DNA from: Streptomyces natalensis ATCC 27448
GTDB taxonomy: Bacteria > Actinomycetota > Actinomycetes > Streptomycetales > Streptomycetaceae
Direction of reading: 5' to 3'
DNA: 64,000 nt
Assembly (NCBI RefSeq): GCF_000935125.1
Contig: NZ_JRKI01000008.1
Span: forward strand, 310,001 to 374,000
Below are positions 33,283 through 41,607 of the stretch, in pieces (position 1 is the first letter of the stretch; each line of letters starts with the position of its first letter). The notes beneath the pieces were generated by a model. That model saw nothing but the letters and a program-made list of their open reading frames with translations. It was not told where the DNA came from and made no database searches. The translations under genes and the position numbers were made by a program.

Positions 33283-34287
33283 GTGACCATCGCCCCCGCC
33301 CAGCACAACGGAGAGCGCGGCCAGGCCGCCTGGACCGACGCCCAGCTCCTCTACGCGCTCGAAGAGGTGGTGGAGAAGGAGCTCAACCGGCATCTGACGG
33401 TCGCCAAGGACTGGATGCCGCACGAGTACGTCCCCTGGAGCGACGGGCGGAACTTCCCCGGCCAGCTGGAGGGCGGCGAGCCCTGGGCCGTCGAGCAGTC
33501 CAAGGTCACCGACATCGGCCGGACCGCGCTGGTGGTCAACCTCCTGACCGAGGACAACCTCCCCAGCTACCACCACGAGATCGCCACCCTCTTCGGCCGG
33601 GACGGCGCCTGGGGTACCTGGGTGCACCGCTGGACCGCGGAGGAGGGCCGGCACGGCATCGTGATGCGCGACTATCTGCTCACCAGCCGGGCCGTCGACC
33701 CCGACGAGCTGGAGCGGTTCCGTATGGCCCATATGGCGGAGGGCTTCGAATCCGACAACTCGCACAGCATGCTCCACTCGGTGGCCTACGTCGCCTTCCA
33801 GGAGCTGGCCACCCGGATCTCGCACCGCAACACCGGCCACCACTCCGGCGACCCCGTCTGCGACCGGATGCTGGCCCGGATCGCCACCGACGAGAACCTC
33901 CACATGGTCTTCTACCGCAATCTGCTCTCCGCGGCCTTCGAGATGGCCCCCGACCAGACCATGTGCGCCGTACGCGATGTCGTCACCGGCTTCCGGATGC
34001 CCGGCCACGGCATGCCCGGCTTCGAGCGGGCCGCCGCCCGGATGGCGCTCGGCGGCATCTACAACCTGCGCATCCACCACGACGATGTGCTCCAGCCCGT
34101 GCTGCGCTTCCTCAAGGTGCTGGAGATCGGCGGGCTGGGCCCCGCCGGGCTGCGCGCCCAGGAGGAGCTGGGGGTCTTCATGAACGGCCTGGACGGGCAG
34201 GCGCGGAAGTTCGAGGAGCGGCAGGCGGCGATCCAGGCGCGGAAGGCCGCGGCCCGGGAGCGCGAATCTTTCGGTTCGGCTAAATAA
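33283..34287 (+). CDS. Acyl-ACP desaturase (soluble di-iron, DesA type)
   Basis: A 334-residue soluble desaturase that inserts a cis double bond into acyl-ACP. The di-iron ligands are visible: TEDNLPSYHHEIA (first helix Glu), WTAEEGRHG (EExxH) and ATDENLHMVFY (DExxH). The length and motifs match actinobacterial DesA1/DesA2 proteins. GTG 33283 is the start, following tandem palindromic operators. No redox-partner gene is adjacent. Regulation by a lipid-responsive repressor would allow membrane fluidity control. Confidence 0.94.
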   Translation: MTIAPAQHNGERGQAAWTDAQLLYALEEVVEKELNRHLTVAKDWMPHEYVPWSDGRNFPGQLEGGEPWAVEQSKVTDIGRTALVVNLLTEDNLPSYHHEIATLFGRDGAWGTWVHRWTAEEGRHGIVMRDYLLTSRAVDPDELERFRMAHMAEGFESDNSHSMLHSVAYVAFQELATRISHRNTGHHSGDPVCDRMLARIATDENLHMVFYRNLLSAAFEMAPDQTMCAVRDVVTGFRMPGHGMPGFERAAARMALGGIYNLRIHHDDVLQPVLRFLKVLEIGGLGPAGLRAQEELGVFMNGLDGQARKFEERQAAIQARKAAARERESFGSAK

Positions 34288-34695
34288 AAGGGTCGCAATA
34301 ATTCGCTGGATCTGATGTTTGGTGGGCTGCCACGGCGGATCCGTCCACGCCATCCACGGAGAGGAAACCGTGGCAGTCCTGGAGAGCGCCCGCGCCCATC
34401 AGGAAGAAGCGCGCCCGCCGTCCATGCGGGACGCGGGGCGTCGTACCGGCAGCTCCTGGCGGGTGCGGTGAACGTAGCCCTCGCCGCCGACCATGACACC
34501 GATGCCGTCCTTGCCCTCGACCGTCGCGACTTCCGGGCTGTGCGCCCGCTTGGTCGTCACAAGGCGTTCCGGATCCTGCCTGACGATCTTCCGCTCTGAA
34601 GCCGAACGGCGCGTGGACGCTGAAATGCCGCTTGGCGATCACGCGGGCGTCGCGCTCGGCGCCGGGGGCCGGCGCTGACTGCGTACGCTGCCCGC
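34288..34695. other. Intergenic region with PIN relic and LysR-gene promoter
   Basis: The first ~35 bp are AT-rich (AAATAAAAGGGTCGCAATAA). Most of the rest is the decayed PIN-domain fragment described separately. At its right end TACGCT lies 6 nt before the LysR ATG. Confidence 0.6.
34441..34599 (+). pseudogene. PIN-domain (VapC-like) toxin relic, C-terminal fragment
   Basis: The frame ending at TGA 34597-34599 reads LLAGAVNVALAADHDTDAVL, then ALDRRDFRAVRPLG and KAFRILPDDL. This is the last third of a PIN-domain ribonuclease, with its third and fourth acidic positions. Upstream in the same frame the sequence is Arg/Pro-rich and unlike a PIN domain, so the first catalytic Asp and most of the fold are gone. 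No antitoxin gene is present. It is best read as debris of a lost VapBC-type locus. Confidence 0.6.
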
Positions 34696-35643
34696 ATGGC
34701 CGACTGGGACGTCAAGAAGCTGCGGATCCTGCGCACCCTCCAAGAGCTGGGCACGGTCACCGCGACCGCCGAGGCGCTGCACATGACGCCCTCGGCGGTC
34801 TCGCAGCAGCTGACGGGTCTGGCCAAACAGCTCGGCGTCACGCTCCTGGAGGCACACGGCCGGCGGGTACGGCTGACGGACGCCGCGCAGCTGGTGCTGC
34901 GGCATGCCGAGGCGGTGTTCGCCCAGCTGGAGCGGGCGGATGCGGAACTGCTCGACTACCTCCAGGGCGAGGCCGGACAGGTGCGGGTCGGCGCGTTCTC
35001 CACCGCCATCCCCGCCCTGGTGGTGCCCGCCGTCCAGGAGCTGCGCCGTACGCATCCGGGGCTGTCGGTCGCCGTACGGGAAGCGGAGGCGGAGGCCGCG
35101 TACGAGCTGCTCGCGGAGGGCAGCGTGGATCTGGCGCTCTCGCTGGCCGCGCATGCGCCCACCCCGCGCGACCCGAAGTTCAGCCGGGTCCAGCTGCTGG
35201 CCGACCCGCTGGACGTGGCCCTGCCGGCCGGTCATCCGCTGGCCGCCGAACCGGGGCTGCGGCTGGCGGATCTGGCGGGCGAGCCCTGGATCTTCGGCAG
35301 CAGCGGGCCCTGGTCGCAGATCACCACCACGGCGTGCGAGAGCGCCGGCTTCGTCCCGGAGCAGGCGCATGCGGCCGCGGACTGGGGCGCGATCTTGTCG
35401 ATGGTCGCGGCCGGAATGGGCGTGGCGCTGGTGCCGCGGATGGCGATGGCGGCCGGCACCGTCTCCCGCACCGAGCGGGGCGGCTCCGGGGTGGCCCTGC
35501 GGGTGCTGCACGCCGACCAGCCGCGCCGCCATGTGGTGGCGGCCGCCCGTCGCGGCTCCGAGGGCGCGCCGGGGCTGGCCAGGGTGCTGGCGGCGCTGCG
35601 CCAGGCGGCGGACCAGTCGCAGGGCGAAGCTCACATCCGCTGA
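34696..35643 (+). CDS. LysR-family transcriptional regulator
   Basis: A 315-residue regulator. The N-terminal winged helix (LRILRTLQELGTVTATAEAL, then TPSAVSQQLTGLAKQLGVTL) is followed by a periplasmic-binding-like effector domain from ~90 (VRVGAFSTAIPALVVPAVQE). Its ligand is unknown. The allantoicase gene follows on the same strand 126 bp away, so purine or ureide catabolism is one possible target. ATG 34696 has TACGCT 6 nt upstream and no ribosome site, consistent with leaderless translation. Confidence 0.92.
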   Translation: MADWDVKKLRILRTLQELGTVTATAEALHMTPSAVSQQLTGLAKQLGVTLLEAHGRRVRLTDAAQLVLRHAEAVFAQLERADAELLDYLQGEAGQVRVGAFSTAIPALVVPAVQELRRTHPGLSVAVREAEAEAAYELLAEGSVDLALSLAAHAPTPRDPKFSRVQLLADPLDVALPAGHPLAAEPGLRLADLAGEPWIFGSSGPWSQITTTACESAGFVPEQAHAAADWGAILSMVAAGMGVALVPRMAMAAGTVSRTERGGSGVALRVLHADQPRRHVVAAARRGSEGAPGLARVLAALRQAADQSQGEAHIR

Positions 35644-35769
35644 CGGTTTAATCCACGGGATTGTTAAGTTTTCACTGAACATAACTGTCAAGAACTTTCG
35701 ATGGACCTGTGGGGTGGGGTCCTGCGACCGTGGACGGGTCCACAGCTCGCTCCTCACCGAAGGGCAACG

Positions 35770-36915
35770 ATGACCGCCACCCCGGCCGCCGACTCCACCG
35801 ATCCGCACGCCAACGACGCCAACCCGTACGGCGGCGGCGACCCCTACGCCGACTACCGCGGTGGGGACTTCCCCTTCACCTCGCTCGTCGACCTCGCCGA
35901 CCGCCGCTTCGGCGCCGGTGTGATCGCGGCGAACGACGAGTTCTTCGCCGAGCGCGAGAACCTGCTGAAGCCGGCTCCGGCGGTCTTCGACCCCGAGCAC
36001 TTCGGTCACAAGGGCAAGATCATGGACGGCTGGGAGACCCGGCGCCGCCGCGGCGCCGACGGCGATCACCCCTTCCCGACCGACGACGAGCACGACTGGG
36101 CGCTGATCCGCCTCGCCGCCCCCGGTGTGATCCGCGGCGTCATCGTCGACACCGCCCACTTCCGCGGCAACTACCCCCAGCAGGTCACCGTCGAGGCGAC
36201 CGCGCTGCCCGGCAGCCCCAGCCCCGAGGACCTGCTCGCCGACGACGTGAAATGGGAGGAGCTCGTTCCCCGTACGCCGGTCCGCGGCCACGCCGCCAAC
36301 GGCTTCGAGGTCACCGTCGAGCGCCGCTTCACCCATCTCCGCCTCAAGCAGCACCCCGACGGTGGCATAGCCCGCCTCCGCGTCTACGGCGAGGTCGTCC
36401 CCGACCCCGAGTGGCTCGACGTCCTGGGCACCCTCGATCTGGCCTCCGTCATGCACGGCGGCACCGTCGAGGACGCCTCCGACCGCTTCTACTCCTCGCC
36501 CACCCAGATCATCCAGCCCGACCTCTCGCGCAAGATGGACGACGGCTGGGAGAACCGCCGGCGCCGGGTCAAGAACACCCACGACTGGGTCCGCTTCAAG
36601 CTCGCCGCCCAGGGCGAGATCCGCGCCATCGAGATCGACACCGCCTACCTCAAGGGCAACTCCGCGGGCTGGGCCGCCCTGTCCGGCTGCAACGGCGACC
36701 CCGACGACGCCTCCTCCTGGTTCGAGATCCTCCCCAAGACGAAGCTCCAGCCCGACACCCCGCACCGCTTCAAGCTGCCGCGGACGGTCACCGCCACCCA
36801 CGTACGCCTCGACGTCTTCCCCGACGGCGGCCTCGCCCGCATGCGCGTCCACGGCGACCTCACCGAAGCCGGCCGCGCCACCCTCGTCCGCCGCTTCGAC
36901 GACCTCAGCGGCTGA
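35770..36915 (+). CDS. alc: Allantoicase
   Basis: A 381-residue protein with two repeated jelly-roll allantoicase domains. In the first, MDGWETRRRR, HDWALIRLAAPG, VDTAHFRGNYP and HPDGGIARLRVYG are visible. In the second, MDDGWENRRRR, HDWVRFKLAAQG, IDTAYLKGNS and FPDGGLARMRVHG repeat the pattern. The enzyme hydrolyses allantoate to ureidoglycolate and urea in purine ring catabolism. ATG 35770 is the start; a longer frame from 35701 lacks a ribosome site. No other purine catabolism genes are adjacent. Confidence 0.95.
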   Translation: MTATPAADSTDPHANDANPYGGGDPYADYRGGDFPFTSLVDLADRRFGAGVIAANDEFFAERENLLKPAPAVFDPEHFGHKGKIMDGWETRRRRGADGDHPFPTDDEHDWALIRLAAPGVIRGVIVDTAHFRGNYPQQVTVEATALPGSPSPEDLLADDVKWEELVPRTPVRGHAANGFEVTVERRFTHLRLKQHPDGGIARLRVYGEVVPDPEWLDVLGTLDLASVMHGGTVEDASDRFYSSPTQIIQPDLSRKMDDGWENRRRRVKNTHDWVRFKLAAQGEIRAIEIDTAYLKGNSAGWAALSGCNGDPDDASSWFEILPKTKLQPDTPHRFKLPRTVTATHVRLDVFPDGGLARMRVHGDLTEAGRATLVRRFDDLSG

Positions 36916-36934
36916 CCCCCACCCCACTTCCGCC

Positions 36935-36960
36935 GGGCCCCGCAGGAGGGGGCGGGGCCC
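36935..36960 (+). terminator. Terminator of the allantoicase gene
   Basis: A 9-bp perfect GC stem (36935-36943 with 36952-36960) lies 20 bp after the stop codon. Confidence 0.65.
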
Positions 36961-37001
36961 GACGGACACACCCCGAGCCCGCGAGGGCCGGGTCACCGAG
37001 C

Positions 37002-37059
37002 CGCCCGGCGGACAGCAACGCAGCAAGCGCCTGTCCGCCGGGCGTCACCATGTGACGCC
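37002..37059. repeat. Two nested inverted repeats upstream of the terpene operon
   Basis: A perfect 14-bp inverted repeat pairs 37002-37015 with 37031-37044 around a 15-nt loop. A second, GGCGTCAC-CAT-GTGACGCC, spans 37041-37059 and shares its first four bases with the right arm. Both lie 150-210 bp before the methyltransferase start. They could act as a second terminator or as operators. Confidence 0.7.
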
Positions 37060-37209
37060 GCTTCAGGCATGTCGCCTTCGCGGGAATGTTCGCTACCGCT
37101 TGGCGCGAAGCCGGCGCGCATTTAACAGGGGGTGACATGGCAGGCCCGATCACTTTCGGGCAAGGTTGATCCGCCTGTTCACCCCCACGCCGCGCCAAAC
37201 GGAGAACCG

Positions 37210-38100
37210 ATGACCCGCAGTCTCCTCGCCTTCGACGAGACACGAGTGCCCCTGTACTACTCGCGCAAGACCGCCGATATCCTCCACAAATACGGCCCGG
37301 GCCCGCGCGTCCACTTCCACATGGGGCTCTTCGAGCCGGGGCATACGCCCAACACCACCGTTTCCCAGCGGGTGTTGCAGCGCCGCATCGTGGCCTCCCA
37401 GGAAGCGATAGTCGACCACGCGGCCCGCACCTGGGGCGCGTATGCCACCCCGCCCGGCTCGCTGCTCGACATCGGCTGCGGTGTGGGAGGCGGTTCGCTC
37501 TACTGGGCGCAGGAGCACGGCACCCACGTCACCGCCCTCACCGTCGCGGGCGGCCACCTGCCGCTCATCAGGAAGTTCGCCGCCGCTGCCGGGGTGGCAG
37601 AGCGCATCACCCCGGTACTCGCCGACGTCCACACGTATGCCGCCGACCGCACCTACGACGCCGCGTACGCCAACGAGAGCTCCGGCTATATGGACCGTGA
37701 ACGGCTCTTCGAGGTGGTGGCCCGGTCCTTGAAGCCCGGTGGCTGGTTCGGGCTCCAGGAGCACTTCATCTGCCGCCCGGAGTGGACCGAGTTCATCGAC
37801 GGGTACTACAAGACCCGGCTCGGGACGCTCACCGAGTACATCCGCGCCGCCCAGAAGGCGGGGTTCGAGCTGGAGCAGGACGAGGACGTGACCGACCGGG
37901 TCGCCGAGTTCTGGGTGCAGTCGATGGCGTGGAACACGGCGGAACTGGAGCGGGTCGAGCGCGGCGAGGCGCCGGGTGCATGGTCGCGGGAGCGGCTCAC
38001 CGAGTCCGCCATCACCCACGGCAAGCTCTTCCGGATCTGGCGGGATCACGCGCTGGAGACCCGGCTGTTGATGTTCCGCCTCACGGACGGGGACCGCTGA
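37210..38100 (+). CDS. SAM-dependent methyltransferase, probable prenyl-diphosphate C-methyltransferase
   Basis: A 296-residue class I methyltransferase. SAM motif I is [16 protein letters not shown] (85-100), and [16 protein letters not shown] with [11 protein letters not shown] are the later core motifs. The NES-x-YMD segment resembles the NESTMYVD-like segment of geranyl diphosphate C-methyltransferases. The N-terminus lacks their YHHHYG-type stretch. It is 4 bp from a type I terpene synthase gene, so I infer that it methylates an isoprenyl diphosphate (C10 or C15) before cyclisation. ATG 37210 has GGAGAA 3 bp upstream. A small-molecule tailoring role is the alternative. Confidence 0.75.
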   Translation: MTRSLLAFDETRVPLYYSRKTADILHKYGPGPRVHFHMGLFEPGHTPNTTVSQRVLQRRIVASQEAIVDHAARTWGAYATPPGSLLDIGCGVGGGSLYWAQEHGTHVTALTVAGGHLPLIRKFAAAAGVAERITPVLADVHTYAADRTYDAAYANESSGYMDRERLFEVVARSLKPGGWFGLQEHFICRPEWTEFIDGYYKTRLGTLTEYIRAAQKAGFELEQDEDVTDRVAEFWVQSMAWNTAELERVERGEAPGAWSRERLTESAITHGKLFRIWRDHALETRLLMFRLTDGDR

Positions 38101-38104
38101 GCCG

Positions 38105-39223
38105 ATGCCACCCGTCTACGCGGCCGACAGCGCACCGTCCCGGATCGGCTGGGAACTGCCGCCGTTCTACTGCCCGTTCAACGCCTCACTGATCCACCCC
38201 AAGGCCGAGGAACTGGAGGCCCGGGCCGTCGAATGGATCGACCGCTTCGGGCTCTACCCCGACCCCACCGAGCGGGCCTGGGGCCTGGCCACACGGGGCG
38301 CCGACTTCACCAGCCGGATCATTCCGTACGGCGACGTCGAGCCGATGGTGCTGTTCGCCGAGTGGAACTACTGGGCCTTCGCCCTGGACGACTGGCAGGA
38401 CGCGCAGGATGCCGGACCCGCGCGCGCAAGCGCCGCGGCCGTCGCGGACGAGGGCATACGGCTGTTCCGCAGCCTGGAGGCGCCCGGCTCCGCGCTGCTG
38501 CCGCCCGGTCCGTTCACCGACGCCCTGGCCGACCTGGTCCAGCGCACACGCGCGTTGCTCACCCCGTACCAGCTGCGCCGATTCGGCGAGGGCGTACGGG
38601 ACTGGGTGCTGGGCGCCACCTGGCAGACCGCCAACACCGAACGCGACGTCATGCCGTCCTTGAACGACTTCTGCGCGATGCGCATGTCCGTCAACGGCAC
38701 CCGCTTCACCCTCACCTGGTGCGAGACCGCGAACGGGGCGGAGCTGCCACCGGACGTGCTGTACGCGGAGCCCGTGCAGGCGCTCACGGATGCTGCGGGC
38801 TTCGTCGTCTCCTGCGACAACGACCTGTTCTCCTACAACAAGGAGGACCACCAGGAGCCGTGGGAGCAGAACCTCGTGAACGTCCTCGTACGGGAGCGGG
38901 GATGTACGCCCCGGGAGGCGGTGCGGCACGCGGTGGCCCTGCGCGACCAGGTGCTCGCCCTGGTCGTCCGGCTCGGTGACAAGCTGGCCCGAGGCGCGAA
39001 CGCACCGTTGCGGCGGTACGTGGAGATGCTCGGCGAGTGGATCGCGGGGGACGTCGCGTACCACGCGCTCGCCCCGCGGTACGCCAGCCCGCGCAACCGC
39101 AACCCGCTGCCTGTGGCGGACGCCTCGTACGACCTGGTCTGGGCGGACGCACCCAGCTCGGCGCGTACGGCGCCCCCGCCGGTCCCGTCGATCGCCTGGT
39201 GGTGGGCTGCCGAGCGAGCCTGA
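38105..39223 (+). CDS. Type I terpene synthase
   Basis: A 372-residue class I terpene cyclase. The aspartate-rich motif is DDWQD (95-99). The NSE triad is NDLFSYNKE (239-247). An effector-region Arg (193 or 200) precedes it, and the C-terminal PRY pair is at 324-326. All catalytic features are intact. It lacks the long Pro-rich N-terminus of 2-methylisoborneol synthases (about 440 residues) and has DDxxD where those have longer spacing. With the adjacent methyltransferase it may cyclise a methylated prenyl diphosphate to a C11 or C16 product. The start ATG 38105 is 4 bp after the methyltransferase stop. Confidence 0.9.
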   Translation: MPPVYAADSAPSRIGWELPPFYCPFNASLIHPKAEELEARAVEWIDRFGLYPDPTERAWGLATRGADFTSRIIPYGDVEPMVLFAEWNYWAFALDDWQDAQDAGPARASAAAVADEGIRLFRSLEAPGSALLPPGPFTDALADLVQRTRALLTPYQLRRFGEGVRDWVLGATWQTANTERDVMPSLNDFCAMRMSVNGTRFTLTWCETANGAELPPDVLYAEPVQALTDAAGFVVSCDNDLFSYNKEDHQEPWEQNLVNVLVRERGCTPREAVRHAVALRDQVLALVVRLGDKLARGANAPLRRYVEMLGEWIAGDVAYHALAPRYASPRNRNPLPVADASYDLVWADAPSSARTAPPPVPSIAWWWAAERA

Positions 39224-39238
39224 CCGCACCGTGTGCGG
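39224..39238. terminator. Small hairpin between convergent terpene and conservon operons
   Basis: CCGCAC-CGT-GTGCGG forms a 6-bp stem in the 17-bp gap between the terpene-synthase and P450 stop codons. It is the only structure available to separate the two operons, so read-through is likely. Confidence 0.4.
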
Positions 39239-39240
39239 CG

Positions 39241-40632
39241 TCATGCCCCGCCGAGCAGCCGTGACCACCAGGACCGGTGTGCCGCGTGCGGCTCCTGAGG
39301 TGGTGTCACGGGCGTCGGCGCCGCCTCCGGCAGCGGCACCGACGGCGCGGTGACGGGAGCCGAGCCCGTGACGCCCGCACCCTTGGGGGTGAAGGCCGCC
39401 GGAAGCGCCCGCAGATGGTGGGACATCAGGGACGAATCCCACTGCAACTCGCCCTCCGGAACCGCTAGGTCGAGGTCGGGCAGCCGCGCGAGCAGGGTGT
39501 CGATACCGGTGTCGGCAATGGCGCGCCCGATGTCCTGCCCGGGGCACTCGTGCGGCCCGCCGCTGAAGGCCAGGTGCGAGCGGTTGCCGTGCACGGGCAC
39601 GGACAGGTCCGGCCGGACCTCCGGGTCCACATTGCCCGCCACCACCCCGAGCAGCAGCATGTCGCCCGCCTTGATGTGCTGGCCACCCAGTTGGGTGTTG
39701 CCCGTGGCCCAGCGCCCGAGGACCGCGGTCAGCGGCGGTGCGTCCCACAGCACCTGCTCCAGCGCGTCCGGCAGCGTCATGTTGCCGCCGGACAGGCTGG
39801 AGCGGAAACGCCGGTCCGTGAGCATCATCAGCAGCGCGTTCGCGATCAGGTTGGCGGTGGTCTCGAACGCGGCGATCAGGATGAGCCGGACGTGCGCCAT
39901 CACTTCCTCGTCCGACAGTCGCGCCTCGTGCTCCAGGAGCCAGGAGGTGAGGTCGGGGCCAGGCAACTCCCTTTTGCGTGCCACCAGTTGGGTCAGTATG
40001 TCGGTGACGTACATGCTGCTCTCCACCGCCGTACCGGTGCCCCGGATCATGTCGCGGCCGGCCCGGACGAGTCGGGGGCCGTAGTCCTCCGGTGCCCCGA
40101 CGATCTGCGTCATCACCAGCATCGGAAGCTGCTCGGCGAAGTCGTCGACCAGGTCGGCGCGCCCCGTTTCGGCGAAGGCGTCGATGAGCTGGTTCGCGAA
40201 CCGCTTCACGGAGCGGCGGATGCCGCGCCGGTCGAACCGTTCGAGGGACGCGGTCACCGCGCCGCGCAGTCGCTGGTGCTCACTGCCGTCGGAGAAGTTG
40301 CACACCGGCGACCAGGTCGTCATGGGGGAGAGCGGGTGGTCGGGGGTGACCTCGCCCTCCTGGGCCGCCCGCCAACGGCGCGGGTCGCGGGAGAACCGCG
40401 AAGGCGTCCGCACCACATCCAGGTTCTCCCGATGCCCGAGCACCAGCCAGGCCCGCAGGTCGCCGTGGACCAGCACCGGGGCGACGGCGCCGTGTTCGGC
40501 CCGCAGGGTTTCGTACAGGCCGCGCGGATCCGCCTCCGCCTCGGGCCCGTACAGTCTGCGGATTCCCTCGGTGCCGAGCCCGTGTGCGGGGCAGCCCGGG
40601 GGAGGGGCGGGGGTCGGGTCGGGGGTGTTCAC
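39241..40632 (-). CDS. Cytochrome P450, CYP157-like, lacking the ExxR motif
   Basis: A 463-residue cytosolic P450. The heme loop is FSGGPHECPGQ with ligand Cys363. The I-helix is LIAAFETTANL (252-262). At the K-helix, where nearly all P450s have ExxR, this protein has LEQVLWD (EQVLW at 292-296), so the Arg is absent. The CYP157 family of Streptomyces is the known group with this loss (EQSLW in CYP157C1). CYP157 genes typically lie in conservons, as here. GTG 40632 overlaps the GTPase stop by 4 bp. A Pro/Ala-rich C-terminal tail of ~50 residues follows the P450 fold. Electron partners are not encoded nearby. Confidence 0.92.
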   Translation of the reverse strand: MNTPDPTPAPPPGCPAHGLGTEGIRRLYGPEAEADPRGLYETLRAEHGAVAPVLVHGDLRAWLVLGHRENLDVVRTPSRFSRDPRRWRAAQEGEVTPDHPLSPMTTWSPVCNFSDGSEHQRLRGAVTASLERFDRRGIRRSVKRFANQLIDAFAETGRADLVDDFAEQLPMLVMTQIVGAPEDYGPRLVRAGRDMIRGTGTAVESSMYVTDILTQLVARKRELPGPDLTSWLLEHEARLSDEEVMAHVRLILIAAFETTANLIANALLMMLTDRRFRSSLSGGNMTLPDALEQVLWDAPPLTAVLGRWATGNTQLGGQHIKAGDMLLLGVVAGNVDPEVRPDLSVPVHGNRSHLAFSGGPHECPGQDIGRAIADTGIDTLLARLPDLDLAVPEGELQWDSSLMSHHLRALPAAFTPKGAGVTGSAPVTAPSVPLPEAAPTPVTPPQEPHAAHRSWWSRLLGGA

Positions 40633-41264
40633 GGGGCCTCCGTGGGCGCGGCCAGGGAATGCAGATGGCGCATCAGGGTCATCAGGACGTCGCGGCTCGA
40701 CGGGCGCGAGCGTGCGTCGCATTCGACGATCGGGACGGATGCGGGCAGGTCGAGGGCGCCCCGCAGCTCCTCCAGGGGGTAATTCGGCGCATCGGGGAAG
40801 GTGTTGACGGCCACCACGAACGGCACGCCGCGCTCCTCCAGGCGCCCGAGTACGTCGAAGCTCACCTCCAGGCGGCGGGTGTCGACGAGTACCACCGCGC
40901 CGAGCGCGCCCTCGAACAGGCCGCGCCACAGGAACCAGAAGCGCTCCTGACCCGGGGTGCCGAACAGATAGAGCACCAGCTTCTCGTTGATGCTGATCCG
41001 GCCGAAGTCCATCGCCACGGTGGTCGTCGACTTGCCCGCGACCCCGGCCGTGTCGTCGACGCCGACCCCGGCCTGGGTCATCGTCTCCTCGGTGGTCAGT
41101 GGCCGGATCTCGCTGACCGAGCCGACCAGGGTCGTCTTGCCGACCCCGAAACCACCGACGATCACCACCTTGACCGCGGCCGCCGCGGTCTCGGGCAGCA
41201 CGTCCTCGCTCCGCGGCCCGGCAAGCTGCTGCCCGGTGGCCCGCTCAGAGCTTTTGAAGTCCAT
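40629..41264 (-). CDS. cvnD: Conservon GTP-binding protein CvnD
   Basis: A 211-residue small GTPase of the conservon type. The P-loop is GGFGVGKTT (37-45), the switch region reads YLFGTPGQERFWF and the guanine-specificity region is VAVNTFPDA. The N-terminus starts MDFKSSERATGQ. In conservons CvnD associates with CvnA-C at the membrane as a G-protein-like complex. The start overlaps the end of cvnC by 20 bp, and the stop overlaps the P450 start, so expression is coupled. Confidence 0.93.
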   Translation of the reverse strand: MDFKSSERATGQQLAGPRSEDVLPETAAAAVKVVIVGGFGVGKTTLVGSVSEIRPLTTEETMTQAGVGVDDTAGVAGKSTTTVAMDFGRISINEKLVLYLFGTPGQERFWFLWRGLFEGALGAVVLVDTRRLEVSFDVLGRLEERGVPFVVAVNTFPDAPNYPLEELRGALDLPASVPIVECDARSRPSSRDVLMTLMRHLHSLAAPTEAP

Positions 41265-41607
41265 TGATCACTGCCTCAATCAACGCGATGTCGGGGAGTT
41301 GTGCGGGCGGCACCGGCGGCCGGGCGGTGACCCGCTGCTCGGCCAGCAGATCGCTGAGCAGCACGGTCACCACACTGACCGGAAGGCCCAGATGCGCGGA
41401 GATCTCCGCGACGGACAGCGGCCGGTGGCAGATGCGGACGATATCCGCCTGCTCCGGCTGCATCCCTGGCCGCGGGCCCGACGTGGCCACGATCAAAGTG
41501 ACCAGGTCGAGTTCGGTGGGCGCGGACGAACCGCTGCGCCCACCGGTGATCACATAGAGCCGCTCGGGCCCGCCCTCGTCCCATTCCTGGCCGGAGGGCT
41601 CGGTCAC
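41245..41607 (-). CDS. cvnC: Conservon protein CvnC (DUF742)
   Basis: A 120-residue DUF742 protein. It opens with acidic MTEPSGQEWDEGGPERLYVI, then has RPGMQPEQADIVRICHRPLS and AEISAHLGLPVSVVTVLLSD, a winged-helix-like core typical of CvnC. The GTG start at 41607 overlaps the cvnB stop by 4 bp. Function within the complex is undefined; DNA or protein binding by the helix region is possible. Confidence 0.92.
   Translation of the reverse strand: MTEPSGQEWDEGGPERLYVITGGRSGSSAPTELDLVTLIVATSGPRPGMQPEQADIVRICHRPLSVAEISAHLGLPVSVVTVLLSDLLAEQRVTARPPVPPAQLPDIALIEAVINGLQKL

Noticed and set aside
34315..34440. N-terminal part of the PIN-relic frame as a real gene
   Set aside because: The sequence is Arg/Pro-rich without PIN features or a ribosome site.
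35663..35685. Inverted repeat around TTCACTGAA before allantoicase as a LysR operator
   Set aside because: Only four bases pair on each side of the centre and the outer GTTA/TAAC arms are off-centre by one base; too weak to list as a site.
37210..39223. Naming the pair as the 2-methylisoborneol operon
   Set aside because: The cyclase lacks the long Pro-rich N-terminus and has DDxxD spacing unlike those synthases, the methyltransferase N-terminus differs, and no cyclic-nucleotide-binding EshA-type gene is adjacent.
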